Of a DNA stretch of 64,000 bases, positions 26,931 to 39,300 are shown in pieces. Location: assembly GCF_000801105.2 (NCBI RefSeq), contig NC_079517.1:3844001-3908000 (forward strand), given 5' to 3'. Under the pieces are notes generated by a model. It was given only the letters and a program-made list of their open reading frames with translations, had not been told where the DNA came from and did no database searches. Every line of letters begins with the position of its first letter. The stretch's first letter is position 1. Both the position numbers and the translations under genes were made by a program. The DNA is from Raphanus sativus (lineage: Eukaryota > Streptophyta > Magnoliopsida > Brassicales > Brassicaceae).

Positions 26931-28924
26931 CTGACAACAACCTCTCAGCTATGAGGCATCTAAGAATGTAGATTCCATCTTTGCCATAAAGCCTAACCAA
27001 GACCAAAAACTGAGCCCAGCCCAACCGAAACAGTTATACACAAGTCCAAGAACAAAAGACACAAACCCAGAACAGACAACTTAAGAGAAACAAACTGGGC
27101 CATCAGGTCCAACCGAGAATTAAGCGACGCCCACCTCTCCACGCGTGCAAGATCCATGCCAAGTTGCTGTCCACGTGTTCGCTTCCTACTCCACGCAACC
27201 CACGCGTCCCTTCACTTCGCATCGGAACCAAAAAACACGCCGGTGAAGATGACCGGTCACTGGTTCCCGTCAACCACTGGATCCAAATCGGAGATCTCAT
27301 CTCCGTCCTCAACGCCGACGACAACCCACCTCCAACGATAGTATTGGCATGCGGCGATTCCGCATCCAATCTTCATCACCACCACTCTTTCCACCAGAGA
27401 GCATTGTCGAAAGGCTTCGAGATCTTCTCTTGGAAGCAAGTCTTCGAGGATACCAGGGGATCACAGAGAGCCGGCCGTCCACACCGTAGAGAAGGTGGCG
27501 ACGCTAGAAGCATAACCGGACGACCATCAAAGAAGATCGCGCCGCCGGAATCAAAAAGTCAGATAACACCGAACCGATAGTATAGTTAAAAAGAAAACCG
27601 AAGAAAAACAAACAGACCGGACCGACAGTGGCTAAAGGAGTCTACCCCGTCGGCCGGCGACGATAAACACGGCAAAGCTTCCTTCATCTAGAGAGAGGTC
27701 AGAGGTTTGTAATCTTAGAGAGAGGCAGAACTGGAATGGAATGTTATCTTTATCTAAAGCAAAACCTATTTTTCAATGACAATATCAACAGGGGTGACCT
27801 ACAAAATAAAGGCACCAATCATGAGGCAGATACATTCAACTAACGGTGAATACATGTGAACATAGAATTTTCGCATTTAAATTGTAACTAATGGCATAAA
27901 AATGCGATAGGTTGAGATGAGCGCAGCCAGAGGGGAGGATTTGTGTGGGACAACGTGGAAAATTGATCAGAGAGGACATTGATTATGGTGCAGAATCAGA
28001 CGTATTATTATCACACAACACGTTACATGTACATTAATTCAAACTATTTCGATACTGATCAACAGTTGACCATTCTTCTCACCGTAGGAAAAAAACGCTT
28101 CAAAGTTCTAATTTCTGCCAGAACGAAGTCGTCAACTTTCCTTACCGTCAGTTTTAACAACAATGTTCTTTGCCGTTTGTGTGATTGGTAGGAAGCAAAA
28201 CACGTCTACTAAGCTAAAGAACAAAAAAACACTGGTAGATTAATATCTGAGGGGTGATAGAAGAAATTGAATCTCCTTCAGGGACCTCTTTGTAAAAGTG
28301 TGGTGGCTGGTTACCTCAATTTTCTACCTACACTCAACTTTTTATTCCTTTATCGAATTCCTCTCAAACGCGACCGCAATTTCATAACAATGACTACTTT
28401 GGAAATGCGTTTCACTATCAGGAGATGTGGTCGGGTCGAAAAATTGAAAACACGCATGCAGCTACTGAACATCGCAGCGTAACAATTTCGATTCACATTT
28501 CACCTAAAGTATAAATTGAATCCAAGTGACAACCATACTTAGATTCAGATTTTAGTTAAATTTGAGCTGTGAGGGTTCGATTTTGGAGCATAATGTGATA
28601 ATTGTGAAACAAGTTCGTATCGCAAGCAGAGGAAGCTTGGTAATAAACTAATCAAAGCAAAGAAGGAGAAGATAAATCTGAGAAACAAAGAGATCCATAA
28701 ATAAATAGAATAAGAGTCATATCAAAAAAACCATAGTCTAGAAGAAACACACACACACAAACCACAATACTCTAGAGATATATAGTCCCCTCATACAGAT
28801 ATGAAGGCTAGTTATAGTAAAAATATAAAGAGATCTATAGCAGCTCCGGAATACACACGAATATCATGAATAAATGCTATACCCGATCATATTTTTTCAA
28901 AAAACATTCTACTCTGTACGAATC
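26931..28924. other. Spacer with a GC-richer open frame, copy 2
   Basis: Repeat of 17756-19749, including the open frame at 27164-27580 of unknown identity. Confidence 0.35.
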
Positions 28925-29119
28925 TCAGATCCGAAGAGCAGAGCCGAAGACAAGAGCCGCGACGGCCGCAACTCCAGCTGACACGATCGACGGGGAGAAC
29001 GCGGCAGATCCGGACGTAGGACTTGGAGCTGGAGCCTCGACCTGAGCAGAGGCGACGGTAGCTACGACGGAGACGATCACAGCTACGAGAGCGACAACGG
29101 AAGCCTTAGAGATCGCCAT
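28925..29119 (-). CDS. AGP15: Arabinogalactan peptide, AGP15-like, copy 2
   Basis: Same 64 codons as copy 1: signal peptide, VEAPAPSPTSG core and GPI signal. More than 1 kb upstream is duplicated with it, so its promoter is probably intact. Confidence 0.88.
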   Translation of the reverse strand: MAISKASVVALVAVIVSVVATVASAQVEAPAPSPTSGSAAFSPSIVSAGVAAVAALVFGSALRI

Positions 29120-30969
29120 TTGTGGTAGAGAGCAAAAGGAGAGAGGGAGGCTAGGGTTTTTGGTTGATTCGAAAATGCTAAAGCTTTTAGAAAAGGTTTT
29201 TCACAGTGTTGATGAGAATCAATGCGATGAAGCTTCTCTCTATAAAGAGGCTGAGCTGCCCGGTTTAGCTGACCGGTTTTGCCAACATTAGAATCCTTGC
29301 GATTACAGGTGGACCACCTGCGGGTCCCGCGAATCGTATTCATCGACGGTTGGTGATCCTACGCGTGTTCACTGAGATCTCGACAGGCTATCTCTCCGTT
29401 ATGGCGCCGTTCGAAAGATATTTGTTCCGCAATCTTTTCAGAACGCTCGCAGAAGGGCGTGCATCTAACTCGCTAACATAAAAAGGCACAACGGTCGGTG
29501 ATGGTTAGTTTGGCGCGTGAAGAATATTGATGAGCTGTCTATTTTTTTTACAGCTCACGCGGGTTCCGTGAAGGAAACGGCCAAGATGCGCAGACTTGGT
29601 CCACATGGTGGGGTGGTGTAACGGCTAATGCTTAAAGAGCTTTTAAAATACGTAGACATGTGTAGAAATACTGGTTTTATTTGCTCCAAACAAATGAACA
29701 ATGTTGATTTTTCATTACTTTTGATGGAATTCTTGTCAATTATTTCTCCTTTTTTGTTTGGTAAACTAACAAATGTTGGTTTCCTAAGACTTAGAAGTTT
29801 TAACTATGGGTATATTTTACTTTCTACTTCCTTTTGGATTCATGAAAACCAAAATGCTAATCACTGGTTAATTTGAAATGAGTTGGAGATTAAGGCATAT
29901 TTAGTTTAAAACTAATAATGAATAATTCTAATTTCCAGTTTTGGTCAAATTAATTACAGCATTTAATACTATTAATGTATAATAGATTTTCAACTTTTAA
30001 AATAAAATGAGAAAATTGATGACAAAAAAATAATAAAATGAGAAAATTAGTTTGAAGGGATGTAATATGTATCCTCTATATTTGTTGTTAAGCATCAGCT
30101 TGAAGAAGAAAAAGGCTACTTTCATTATATAGTTTTAATAATCTGGTGGATTTTGTGAAATTTTCCCAATTCTAGTAAACTTAGGTTATATGCGGTAAAC
30201 AGTAACTAACAAAGAAAGATGCCATTATTATATTCTTTATGTACAAATAGAAAAAAACATTAGCTTTATGACAGCCTTTTAAACCACTTTAGCGAATTGC
30301 CCATAAAGAGTTAGCTTTATTGAATTGTTTATACTATAAAAAGAGACAGATGGTAGCCGGTTGGCAGGCTCTTGAGGGATTCGAGAAGTTTCCAATAGGT
30401 GTAAAAGTGTGACTACACCTGGCTGTCTTTTGTTCCAATTCAAAGCGAAAAAAAACTTGGTCGGTAAGCAATTTACTAGTAACTTCTAAGAATAAACGTG
30501 TCAGAGACGACCCACGACAGAATTCAGGCTTCTGAATCACCTACCCCATTTGTCAGTTTTTTTTTTCTGATCAAAACCCATGTGTCAAGTTCATTTGGTT
30601 CAAAAAATATCATATTCTCTTAGCAGACGAAGAGATTCAGTAGAAATGTGCATCGAAATGTGCATGGCTATGACCGCATCTTAGTGTTTCCTATCTAGCT
30701 GAAGGCATCGGCAGGCATGTGAACATTACGAACCCACTTTGTTCCATACATAGCTTTTCTTTGGACGTATAAAGATAAGGCTACAAGCATATTAGTGGAT
30801 CCTGGTGTGCAACGTTGTCTCTTATAACATCTCCTTTTCTTCCAAACTAGTATATAAAAACAAACAAGATATAGTAATATCGCAGTAATTTCTTGGACAT
30901 AATCCATATCACATCCATTTCGTTATCTCTATATGATTTTCAAGAGGTTCAGAGACACTCCTCTCTAAC
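29120..30969. other. AGP15 upstream region and AT-rich spacer, copy 2
   Basis: Repeat of 19945-21794; no additional gene seen. Confidence 0.45.
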
Positions 30970-32374
30970 TCAAAATCCCATAATCTTGGGAGCTATGTGA
31001 AGCAAAGGCTCCAAAGCACTTGGAGCAAACTTCCTCGCAAAGAGATAACACATGGAAGTGTTACGACCATTATAAGCGCAGTTCTTTCCATCAAAGATCT
31101 TCTCAAAGAACTTCTCCGTAATGTCCGATCGCCCAAACGTAGCCGGGTGGGGGCCGCCTCTAGACCAATCCACCCACGTCAAGCTCCGGTTAGCCAGCGC
31201 CATTGGTTTCTCAATCGTCAACATCGTAGGGAAGTAATGCTCGTCCACATAACAAGCAGGCCTACAAAACTCTTTGAATTTGGGGTAATACAATGTGTCT
31301 TTGACAATGGTAGCTGCGAGTTCCCGGTTAATCTCAAACCACTGAGACCCTTTCCGCCATTTGGTGATGGGAACTTCAGGCTCCATGTTCTCGTTGTAGC
31401 GGCCGCGGCCGAACGGTCCAGGGTCATCAAAAGCACCCATGAAGCTGTGTTTTGATCGGCTTAAGTAGCTGTAGATTGTCGTGAAGTTGTAGAGTGGTAT
31501 GCATGACTCCGAGACGAGAACAAACCATTCGTTGGAGATATCTAGCAGTGCGTTGGCGAGTAGACGCTTCTCCGCATCGCACATGGTCATTCTCCCCCAT
31601 TCTGCAACCTGCACAATGATCACAATCAGATAAAGTACAGAAACCAACTAGCTGCATAAAGTGATCAGACGGAACTACTTGAACAAAAGGCTACCAAAGA
31701 CACTAAGTCTGATTTCAAGAGTTACATACTTTTGGTACTATTAGGTGATTGGTATCCCAAACTTATCACTCAATCAACAGTTATACACTTTTAATAATAA
31801 TGACTATATAGAAACTCATTACTAAATGTAACTGGTGGAAGAACCAGACCTGACTAGGTATCTGCCTCCGGTGGAAAACAGAACTAGCCGGAAACTTGGC
31901 TGTAAAAGACGGATGCGGATGAACATAAACCGAGTAAAGCCCCCTGTGACCTTTCAAAAACCTCTCCCAGAGCAGAGCAAGCGGCAATGGACCTTTAGTC
32001 AAGAACATAAACGCAATCTTCGGAACCCTTCTAAACGGATATTCTTTCCTCCGAGGCGAGAAAGAAGCGCGCCAAAGAAGCTCCTCATCCGTCATGTTAT
32101 GCATCAGAACAGAAGGAGGCTGTATCCATTTACTTAAGCTGCTCGGCTCGTCTTCTTCGCGGCATGTCACGAAGCCTGAAGTGACTGTGGTGACTACGCT
32201 TTGTAGTCCAGTATACTTGATGGTAGATACACTAATGACGAAGACGGTGAGAGCAAACGCAAGGAAAAGGCCTAGTATAAGCAGCAGTTTCGCTGGAAAC
32301 GGCTTAGACTTGCCTGATCTGACCAAGATTCCGTTCTCTTTTCCATCTTCCATCTGTATAACCCTAGTCTGCAT
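30970..32374 (-). CDS. Core-2/I-branching-type glycosyltransferase (GT14, DUF266), copy 2, with native upstream region
   Basis: Coding exons 32374-31850 and 31608-30970 are the same as copy 1. Here the upstream sequence continues past the duplicated block. On the minus strand a CT-rich leader (about 32850-32742) ends in a good 5' splice site (gtaagc, plus-strand gcttac at 32736-32741). An A/T-rich leader intron then runs to an acceptor just before the start codon (ttgag|gATG, or tatag a few bases earlier). This predicts a 5'-leader intron and puts the promoter at about 32860-33000. This copy is therefore the one likely to keep normal expression. Confidence 0.87.
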
Positions 32375-33254
32375 CCTCAACACTATAAAAGAGACTATAT
32401 CGATTGCCTAGTATCAATCTAAAACAACCTATTTGCTGATCTTAACTAATTTACTTGTGGAAACGAGGATCTCATCTCTAATCAAGAAGTCTACGAAGCA
32501 GCTTGATTACTTTCATCCGCAAAAAAAAAAAAAAAAAACAGATTCTAGCACGCTTTAGTATTTCAAGTTGATTCGATCTATATTTCTTCACCGGGAGAGT
32601 AGATCGGAGCTCGGAGAAGTGAATCAACTTTGGTAACCGTAAATAAAGTTGATCTGAGAGCGTAAGCGGATCCAAGAGCTAGTAGCTTTTACTTGAGGAA
32701 ACTTAAGTAAAAGCGGAGGATGATCCACGTGTCGAGCTTACGAGAATCGAATAGTGTGGAGATTACAGGAAAAGAATACTGAGAAATTACGGTTCGATCT
32801 CGAAGCTTGGAGATGGAGATGGAGAGAGAGAAGGGGTGCTGATGAATCGAGAAAGACTGGCTTTGAAAAAGTAAAGTGAACGGTTTCTTTTTCTGGCTGA
32901 CCGCTGGTCTGTTCTTTTGCGTAGTCTTTGGAAAAATATCGGAATCGGATCATTGTCCCTGATTATTTTTTTTATTTACTTCCTTTATTTTTTTAAAAGG
33001 ATTTTATCAGATTTTAAATTTTGAGAATTACGTGGTTTTAATGTTTTTTGTTTTTTTTTAGAAATTTGAGTTAGATCTAATCGAATCCCATAATGAATGA
33101 ATAAGAGATTTGTGGCGATATGATTTTCATATCATATGAATGGAAATTTTTTGGGACAAATATGCCAATAAATTCTCAGTAGCCCAGAGGAGATACATGT
33201 ACATTGTCCTACGAACAAAACAAAACTTATAATAATGACCAATGATAGTCTCAC
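32375..33254. promoter_or_regulatory. Leader exon, leader intron and promoter of glycosyltransferase copy 2, then spacer
   Basis: Contains the A18 run (32521-32538), the predicted leader donor at 32741 and a CT-rich leader exon. From about 32960 it is AT-rich spacer. The alpha-glucosidase gene expected here from Arabidopsis order is not present. Confidence 0.5.
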
Positions 33255-33516
33255 CTTGTAGACAGATCGCCAATCCTTTCCTGTCTCAGTCAGTCTAGTC
33301 CACAAAATACTCATAACCATCCTGAACATTTGGCACTCTGAACTAAAAACATATTGCAAATGTACAAGGAAAGCAATATACAAATCATTTTTTTCTCAGG
33401 TTGAATGAGATGTAAGAAAGTGAATTGAGAGATTACAATTTCCCAGTGGCTTGTGCAATCTCAGCCGATGTAGTGCCATGTGGACCCCAAGGCTCATTAT
33501 CAGTAGCATCCAGTAC
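33255..33516 (-). pseudogene. EPSIN1 relic: two exons of the ENTH domain
   Basis: Two minus-strand exons, 33516-33437 and 33342-33255, have intact splice borders. They read [25 protein letters not shown] and then SECQMFRMVMSILWTRLTET, GKDWRSVYK. This is the middle of the epsin N-terminal homology (ENTH) domain, which binds phosphoinositides in clathrin-coated vesicle formation. EPSIN1 (At5g11710 by memory) is expected at this position. The first exon and everything after DWRSVYK, including the rest of the ENTH fold and the clathrin/AP-binding tail, are absent. An ENTH Tyr-rich stretch VVMSVLW is slightly altered. The relic cannot encode a working epsin. The Helitron-like element starts about 150 bp upstream and may have helped to break the gene. 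Confidence 0.85.
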
Positions 33517-33669
33517 CTGTGCCAAACACAGCCATATGTTTATAAACATTATCGCAGAACATGAGATGAAAAAACTGAATAAGAAGCCAAGATCACACAG
33601 ACAATCTTGAAAACGAATATACTTACTAAGACAATGGCGTTCACTCTAAACTTCATTAATAGAAACCTA

Positions 33670-35464
33670 TCTATCTATAATAATAAAGTTGACTTGAAAC
33701 TCTCCACAATGCGCCACCTCAACACTTCTTGCTCCAAAATTCGCCACGTGTCGTTGTTCCATCACTCTTTTATATGTTTGATTTTTGTTCTCTTTGTTGA
33801 ATTTTTTTCTATTTGAATCCATGATTATAAAAAAATTTCGGCCCAAAATTTCTTAAGATTATCTCATGTTCAAGCTACTGTTCGGCACCGTAAACATTCA
33901 GATTTTCATAGTTTCCATTAAAAAGATTGTAACATTTTCCTTTCTCTTTAACTCCACCATTAATCTAATCATTAAACTACACTCCATCTCCTCTCCACTT
34001 CGTTTCATTTATTCAGTTTCATCATCGACGCATATACCGGCTTGAAGCTCGACCTATAAAGTATAAATGACTCAATGAACATCTCCACTGGCCAGATTTC
34101 TGAAAGATTAAACTCTGTAATGCAACAGCTCCAACCTCATCCTTGATGAGAAGGTAACTCCCACGACCTCATCCATTTCTTATTAATACAAACGTTTGTC
34201 CCAAAATCGATTGTGTTAAACAATATAATCTCCCGTTGATAGTCAGGGTCTTCTGTATTACTGATGGTAACATTCAAAAGGGTTAAACCATTGTCTAACC
34301 AACCTTACAAACCAATGATGACACTAAAGACTAGGCCTGGGCATTCAGGTATTCTTTCGGATAGGTTTTTGGATTTTAAAAATGCTCTCATTCGGATATT
34401 ACAAAAACGGTCTTGACTCGAATTCGGATAGGTTCAAATATTATCCAAAATAACTAAACTACTCGATTCGATTCGTGTATTTATATCCAAATTACTGAAA
34501 TTTATATAAAATAACTTAAAACCCTAAAAGTACTCAATTTATATGGTTTAAATTGGTTATTTTTCGTCTGAAAGTAACCATATACATAATGTTATTTGAG
34601 TATTTTTATCCATAGCATCTATTTTTATCTATAAATACCTAAAGTTTTTGGGTTTATGTTAAATGGCCTCATTCAGATATTTAGGCAGGATCCAACAGGA
34701 TCGGATACCCTATTTTTGGGTCAGCTCGGGTAAATACTTCGGATATAGATATTATACCCAGCTCAACTGCAGACGGAAAGGACAAGTAAGACACAATATA
34801 AACAAAAAATTTAAAATAATTGTATTTAAATAAATAGTAAAATAAAAACTCATATTTATTCAGTTCTGAGAACTCTGCATGCATAAATCAGATACTAATA
34901 TGTATATCATATATAAGATATTTAGGCAGGATCCAACAGGGTCGGATACCCTATTTTCGGGCCAGTTCGGATAAATACTTCGGATATAGATATCATCTCT
35001 AACCCAACTGCAGACAGAAAGGACAAGTAAGACACAATATAAACAAAAAGTTTAAAATAATTGTGTTTAAATAATTTGTAAAATAAAAACCCATATTTCT
35101 TCAGTTCTAAAAACTCTTCATGCATAAATCAGATACTAATATGGATTATATATATATATATGATCGGAAAAGTACAAAAGAATAAAAATATAAATAAAAT
35201 TATCTCAATTGTGGCCTAGATCAAAACAAACCGATAAAAAAATATGCCATTAAATGAAAATATCTTCACTAAAACTTTATTAATTATGAAATTTAGTTAC
35301 CTTCAACTAAAATAAAACTGAATATCATAAAAATTCAACCGAAAATGATAAAAATAAAATAAAAAGGATCAAATAAATAATATTTTATAAACAATAATCA
35401 AATCATGAAAATAAATTATATATAAATATTGTTTGAAACTAAATTTCCGCGACAAACCACTAGT
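33670..35464 (+). mobile_element. Helitron-like element, degraded
   Basis: The left end is A|TCTATCTATAATAATAAAG, followed by CACGTG-containing sequence typical of Brassicaceae Helitron starts. The right end is ..accaCTAG|T at 35461-35464. Ends of the form TC...CTAG placed between A and T fit Helitrons. The sub-terminal GC-rich hairpin is mostly eroded (only ttccgcg at about 35445). It has no coding capacity and is non-autonomous. It carries the 241-bp repeats listed separately. Confidence 0.55.
34680..35161. repeat. Two tandem 241-bp repeats inside the Helitron-like element
   Basis: Unit 1 is 34680-34920 and unit 2 is 34921-35161, both starting tttaggcaggatccaacagg. They differ at scattered sites and by short indels. 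The flanking 34330-34680 carries shorter related motifs (ggatagg, attcggata). Confidence 0.8.
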
Positions 35465-36359
35465 ATATATATATATATTAATGATATCATTTTGTTTTTC
35501 ATTTTTCATTTTTCATTTCAGCCATTTTTCTTGGATTGATTTGATAAATAAATATAGGGAATTGAAACACTGAACGATAATGCTGCTAGTTTTCTATTGG
35601 GGCAGCCAGATTTGTTAATGTTTGTTTTTACTTAGTTCCAGGTCACACGCCTTTCCTTTCTGTTTCTGAAAATTGAACACTCACACTCAAACTGGGCACG
35701 TGTTCGGAAACAAGGCCCACCAAGCCCAGTCTAAACACCGTTCAATGTCCGAACGCACGTATATGGTCTTGACGTTTAATTATTTTCTTAAAAACCAGTC
35801 ATTATTAAGTATTAACCCCTGGAACAGCAAATTAAGTAATTAAAACGTAATATGACAAGTGTCACGTACTGATTCGAGGAAGAATTAATTAAAGTTCAGC
35901 TGACACTTCCACTTGCATGTAAACCACGATACAGACTAATCTGAGAATGACGTGTCACGATATGATTCGTTACATCCAAAAGAAGATTTTAGCTGATTTC
36001 TTCGCGATTGCGGTGAAGCCGCACGCACCAGATCGTAACTACTCTCCGTTCCAACCTGTTTTCCTTCTCCTTGGAAGCTCTCTCTCTCACTTCCGAGAAA
36101 GGAAAAGCAACAACTTCTCTCTCTCTCTAAGAAATCCATTTTCTCTCGGAGGGGTAAGGGTTTATCCGCTTTTCTTCAAATCTTCTTATACTATACATAG
36201 ACATGCACACAGCTATGTGTATGCTGATGCAAGCATAAAGGCGTGCGTGCGTGTTGAATAGTTTAATCAGGTCTCCGAATTTTCAATTTCGTCAACCCCT
36301 AAGCTCAATGACTCAAATTAGGGTTGGACTTCGTCTGTGATGACTCTTGATACTAGAGG
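35465..36359. other. Upstream region of the glycine-rich protein gene
   Basis: Starts with a TA run. 35690-36260 becomes more mixed with a CT-rich leader (ctctctctctctaag near 36115) and a possible leader splice site (ggtaag near 36153), ending at the ATG at 36360. It may contain a leader intron. Confidence 0.45.
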
Positions 36360-39300
36360 ATGTCTCGATTTCAATTCTTCGTCTTCTTCTCCTTCGTCTC
36401 GGTTGCGGTTTTTGCCGTAAACCCTAGCTCAAGCTATCGATTCGCCATTGTGGAACCTAATTCGGGTTTTGACTCGGGTTTGGATCCGGATTCGGATCCG
36501 GAGTCACTGCTATTCCACCAGGATTACTCTCCGCCGGCTCCGCCGCCGCCGCCTCCGCACGGTCCCTCGGTGTCCTGCACCGACGATCTAGGCGGCGTCG
36601 GGTTTTTGGATACCACTTGTAAGATCGTAGCTGATTTGAATCTTACTAAAGATGTGTATATAGCTGGGAAGGGCAATTTCATCATCCTCCCTGGGGTTAA
36701 ATTCCACTGTGCGATCCCTGGGTGCTCAATAGCTATCAATGTCTCTGGGAACTTCTCTCTGGGCGCTGTGTCCACGATCGTCGCCGGGACGTTTGAGCTT
36801 TCCGCTGGTAACGCTAGCTTTGCCGGTGACTCGGCCGTGAACACGACGGGTTTAGCGGGGAGCCCTCCGTCGCAGACCAGCGGGACGCCGCAGGGGATCG
36901 ATGGTGCTGGTGGTGGACATGGTGGTAGAGGGGCTTGCTGTTTGACTGACACTAGGAAGCTTCCGGAGGATGTGTGGGGAGGTGATGCGTACTCGTGGTC
37001 GACTCTGAATAAGCCGTGGAGCTATGGTAGTAAAGGCGGGTCGACGAGCAGGGAGATTGATTACGGAGGAGGTGGTGGAGGGAGGGTGAAGATGAATATT
37101 ACGCAGTTTCTGGATGTTAATGGGAGTCTTTTGGCTGACGGAGGTTATGGGGGAGCTAAAGGCGGTGGTGGCTCTGGTGGCAGCATCTTCATCACGGCGT
37201 ATAAGATGTAATGAAATTTCGTTTCGATTCTATGGATCTTAAAGTATTTCTTGGTAAATTGATCTCAGCTAGGATCTGATGCTTTGCTCTTATAAGTGCA
37301 GGACTGGAGTTGGAAAGATCAGTGCATGTGGTGGGAGTGGTTACGGTGGTGGGGGTGGTGGAAGAGTATCTGTCGATATTTTTAGCAGGCATGATGACCC
37401 AAAGATCTTTGTGCATGGTTAGTTTCTCTTCCTTAGGGCGCCGTTGTTTCTTTCTGGCCCTTGTAATGATAGCCACCCTTCCAGAACTTGTAACTCTTGC
37501 GAAATTGATTTTGGTCTTAAAGATGAACCAAGAAATTCAATGATATAATTTCGATCTCTCAGATGATCAATTATCACAGCAAAATTCTTCATCCTGATTT
37601 TTACTTGGTGACTTTGCTAACATCTATCCTTATAGTTTTTCTGTATGTTCTAAGTGAGTTATTTTAATAAGTACTTTCTTAACATCTTCAATCATGTGAA
37701 CTAATTTCATTCTCCTACATGCAGGCGGATACAGTATCGGGTGCCCAGATAACTCAGGTGCTGCTGGCACCCTATACGATGCTGTTCCCAAAAGCCTTTT
37801 CGTTAGCAACTACAATCTGACGACAGACACTTATACGCTTCTCTTAGAATTCCCCTTCCAGCCTCGTTGGACCAATGTTTATATTCAGGACAAAGCGCGA
37901 GCAACTTGTCCTCTGCTATGGAGTCGTGTCCAGGTATTTAGAAAATAAATTTCCAGTACATGGGCTTTGTAGGCCAGCTGTTTGATTAACTTTTGCAATT
38001 TTGATGCTAGGACTATTTGTTATCTCATATAAAAATGATAATTTTTTTTTCTGTAGCTTAAGTGTCTCTTCTCTACATTTTTGTCTTGCTTCTATATATG
38101 CATATTTAGGTTTTCGTTGAATTTTCCACCTGTCAGCATATTATTTTGCTTTGGCTTATGCCATTACCGCTAAACCCAATTCTTAAAGATGTTCTACTCA
38201 AGCAGAATTCATTATGCAGGTTCAAGGACAAATTAGTTTGTTGTGTGGTGGTGTTTTGAGCTTCGGATTGTCTCATTATGGTACATCAGAATTTGAGCTA
38301 CTGGCCGAAGAACTCTTAATGAGTGATTCCACTATCAAGGTCAGTCTTATCTTGGTTCTCCGCTTTTTTCAGAAATTCGGATGCAACAACATTGTGTCTG
38401 TCTGAGCTAGATATGTATAATTCTGTTTTGTTACTCTGTGTTTCATTCTTGGTTTATTTTCGTACTCATGTGAATTTGTTCGCCATGCTTTATGTTTATT
38501 GGTACGACCAGGTTTATGGGGCATTACGTATGAGTGTTAAGATGTTCCTGATGTGGAATTCAGAATTGCATATAGATGGAGGAGGGGGAGATACAACTGT
38601 TTCGACTTCCACACTTGAGGCTAGCAATTTATTCGTTCTTAGGGTACTCACTAATTCATGTCATTGTTTTCCTCCTTCTAGTAATTTTGTGACATGCCGT
38701 TGAATCTAATTTGTTTGTATGACTCATTCTAAATATAGGAATCATCTGTGATTCGCTCAAATGCAAATCTTTTTGTCCATGGACAAGGTCTCTTGAATCT
38801 AACTGGACCAGGGGATTCAATTGAAGCACAGCGGCTTGTTTTGTCACTGTTTTACCGGATTTATGTAAGAGGTTTCCGTGTGTTTGTTTTTGTGAAATTC
38901 CTACATTCTATGACTATTTTGTGCAGATGCAAAAACAGTTGGTGTTTATAGCTACGAAAATGTAATGAAACTAGCATAATTTGACAATCGGTCTCCTTTA
39001 ACGGCCATACTGGCTTTTAAATAATAGATATAGAAAGGCACTTGATTTGCCCTTCCAGAAGATAACGACTTCTTTCTTTTTTTTCCCCTGGAAATTGAAG
39101 GTTGGACCTGGTTCTATTTTGCGTGGTCCTCTGCAGAATGCATCCCGAGATGCTGTGTAAGTGTAAAGGAAAATACCATATTTATTTGAATCTTTTGAGA
39201 TAAAGTCAGCTAACAATATTGAATTCACATCCTTTGTAGTACCCCGAAGCTCTATTGTGATCGGAAAGATTGCCCCTATGAACTACTGAGTCCTCCAGAG

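Noticed and set aside
33132..33383. The whole minus-strand open frame around the second EPSIN1 exon as a separate protein
   Set aside because: Only the part between the splice sites (33342-33255) matches epsin; the ends are intron and spacer translation.
36524..36952. Pro-rich open frame opposite exon 1 of the large glycine-rich protein gene
   Set aside because: It is the antisense of Gly-rich coding sequence. The plus-strand frame has signal peptide and conserved domains.
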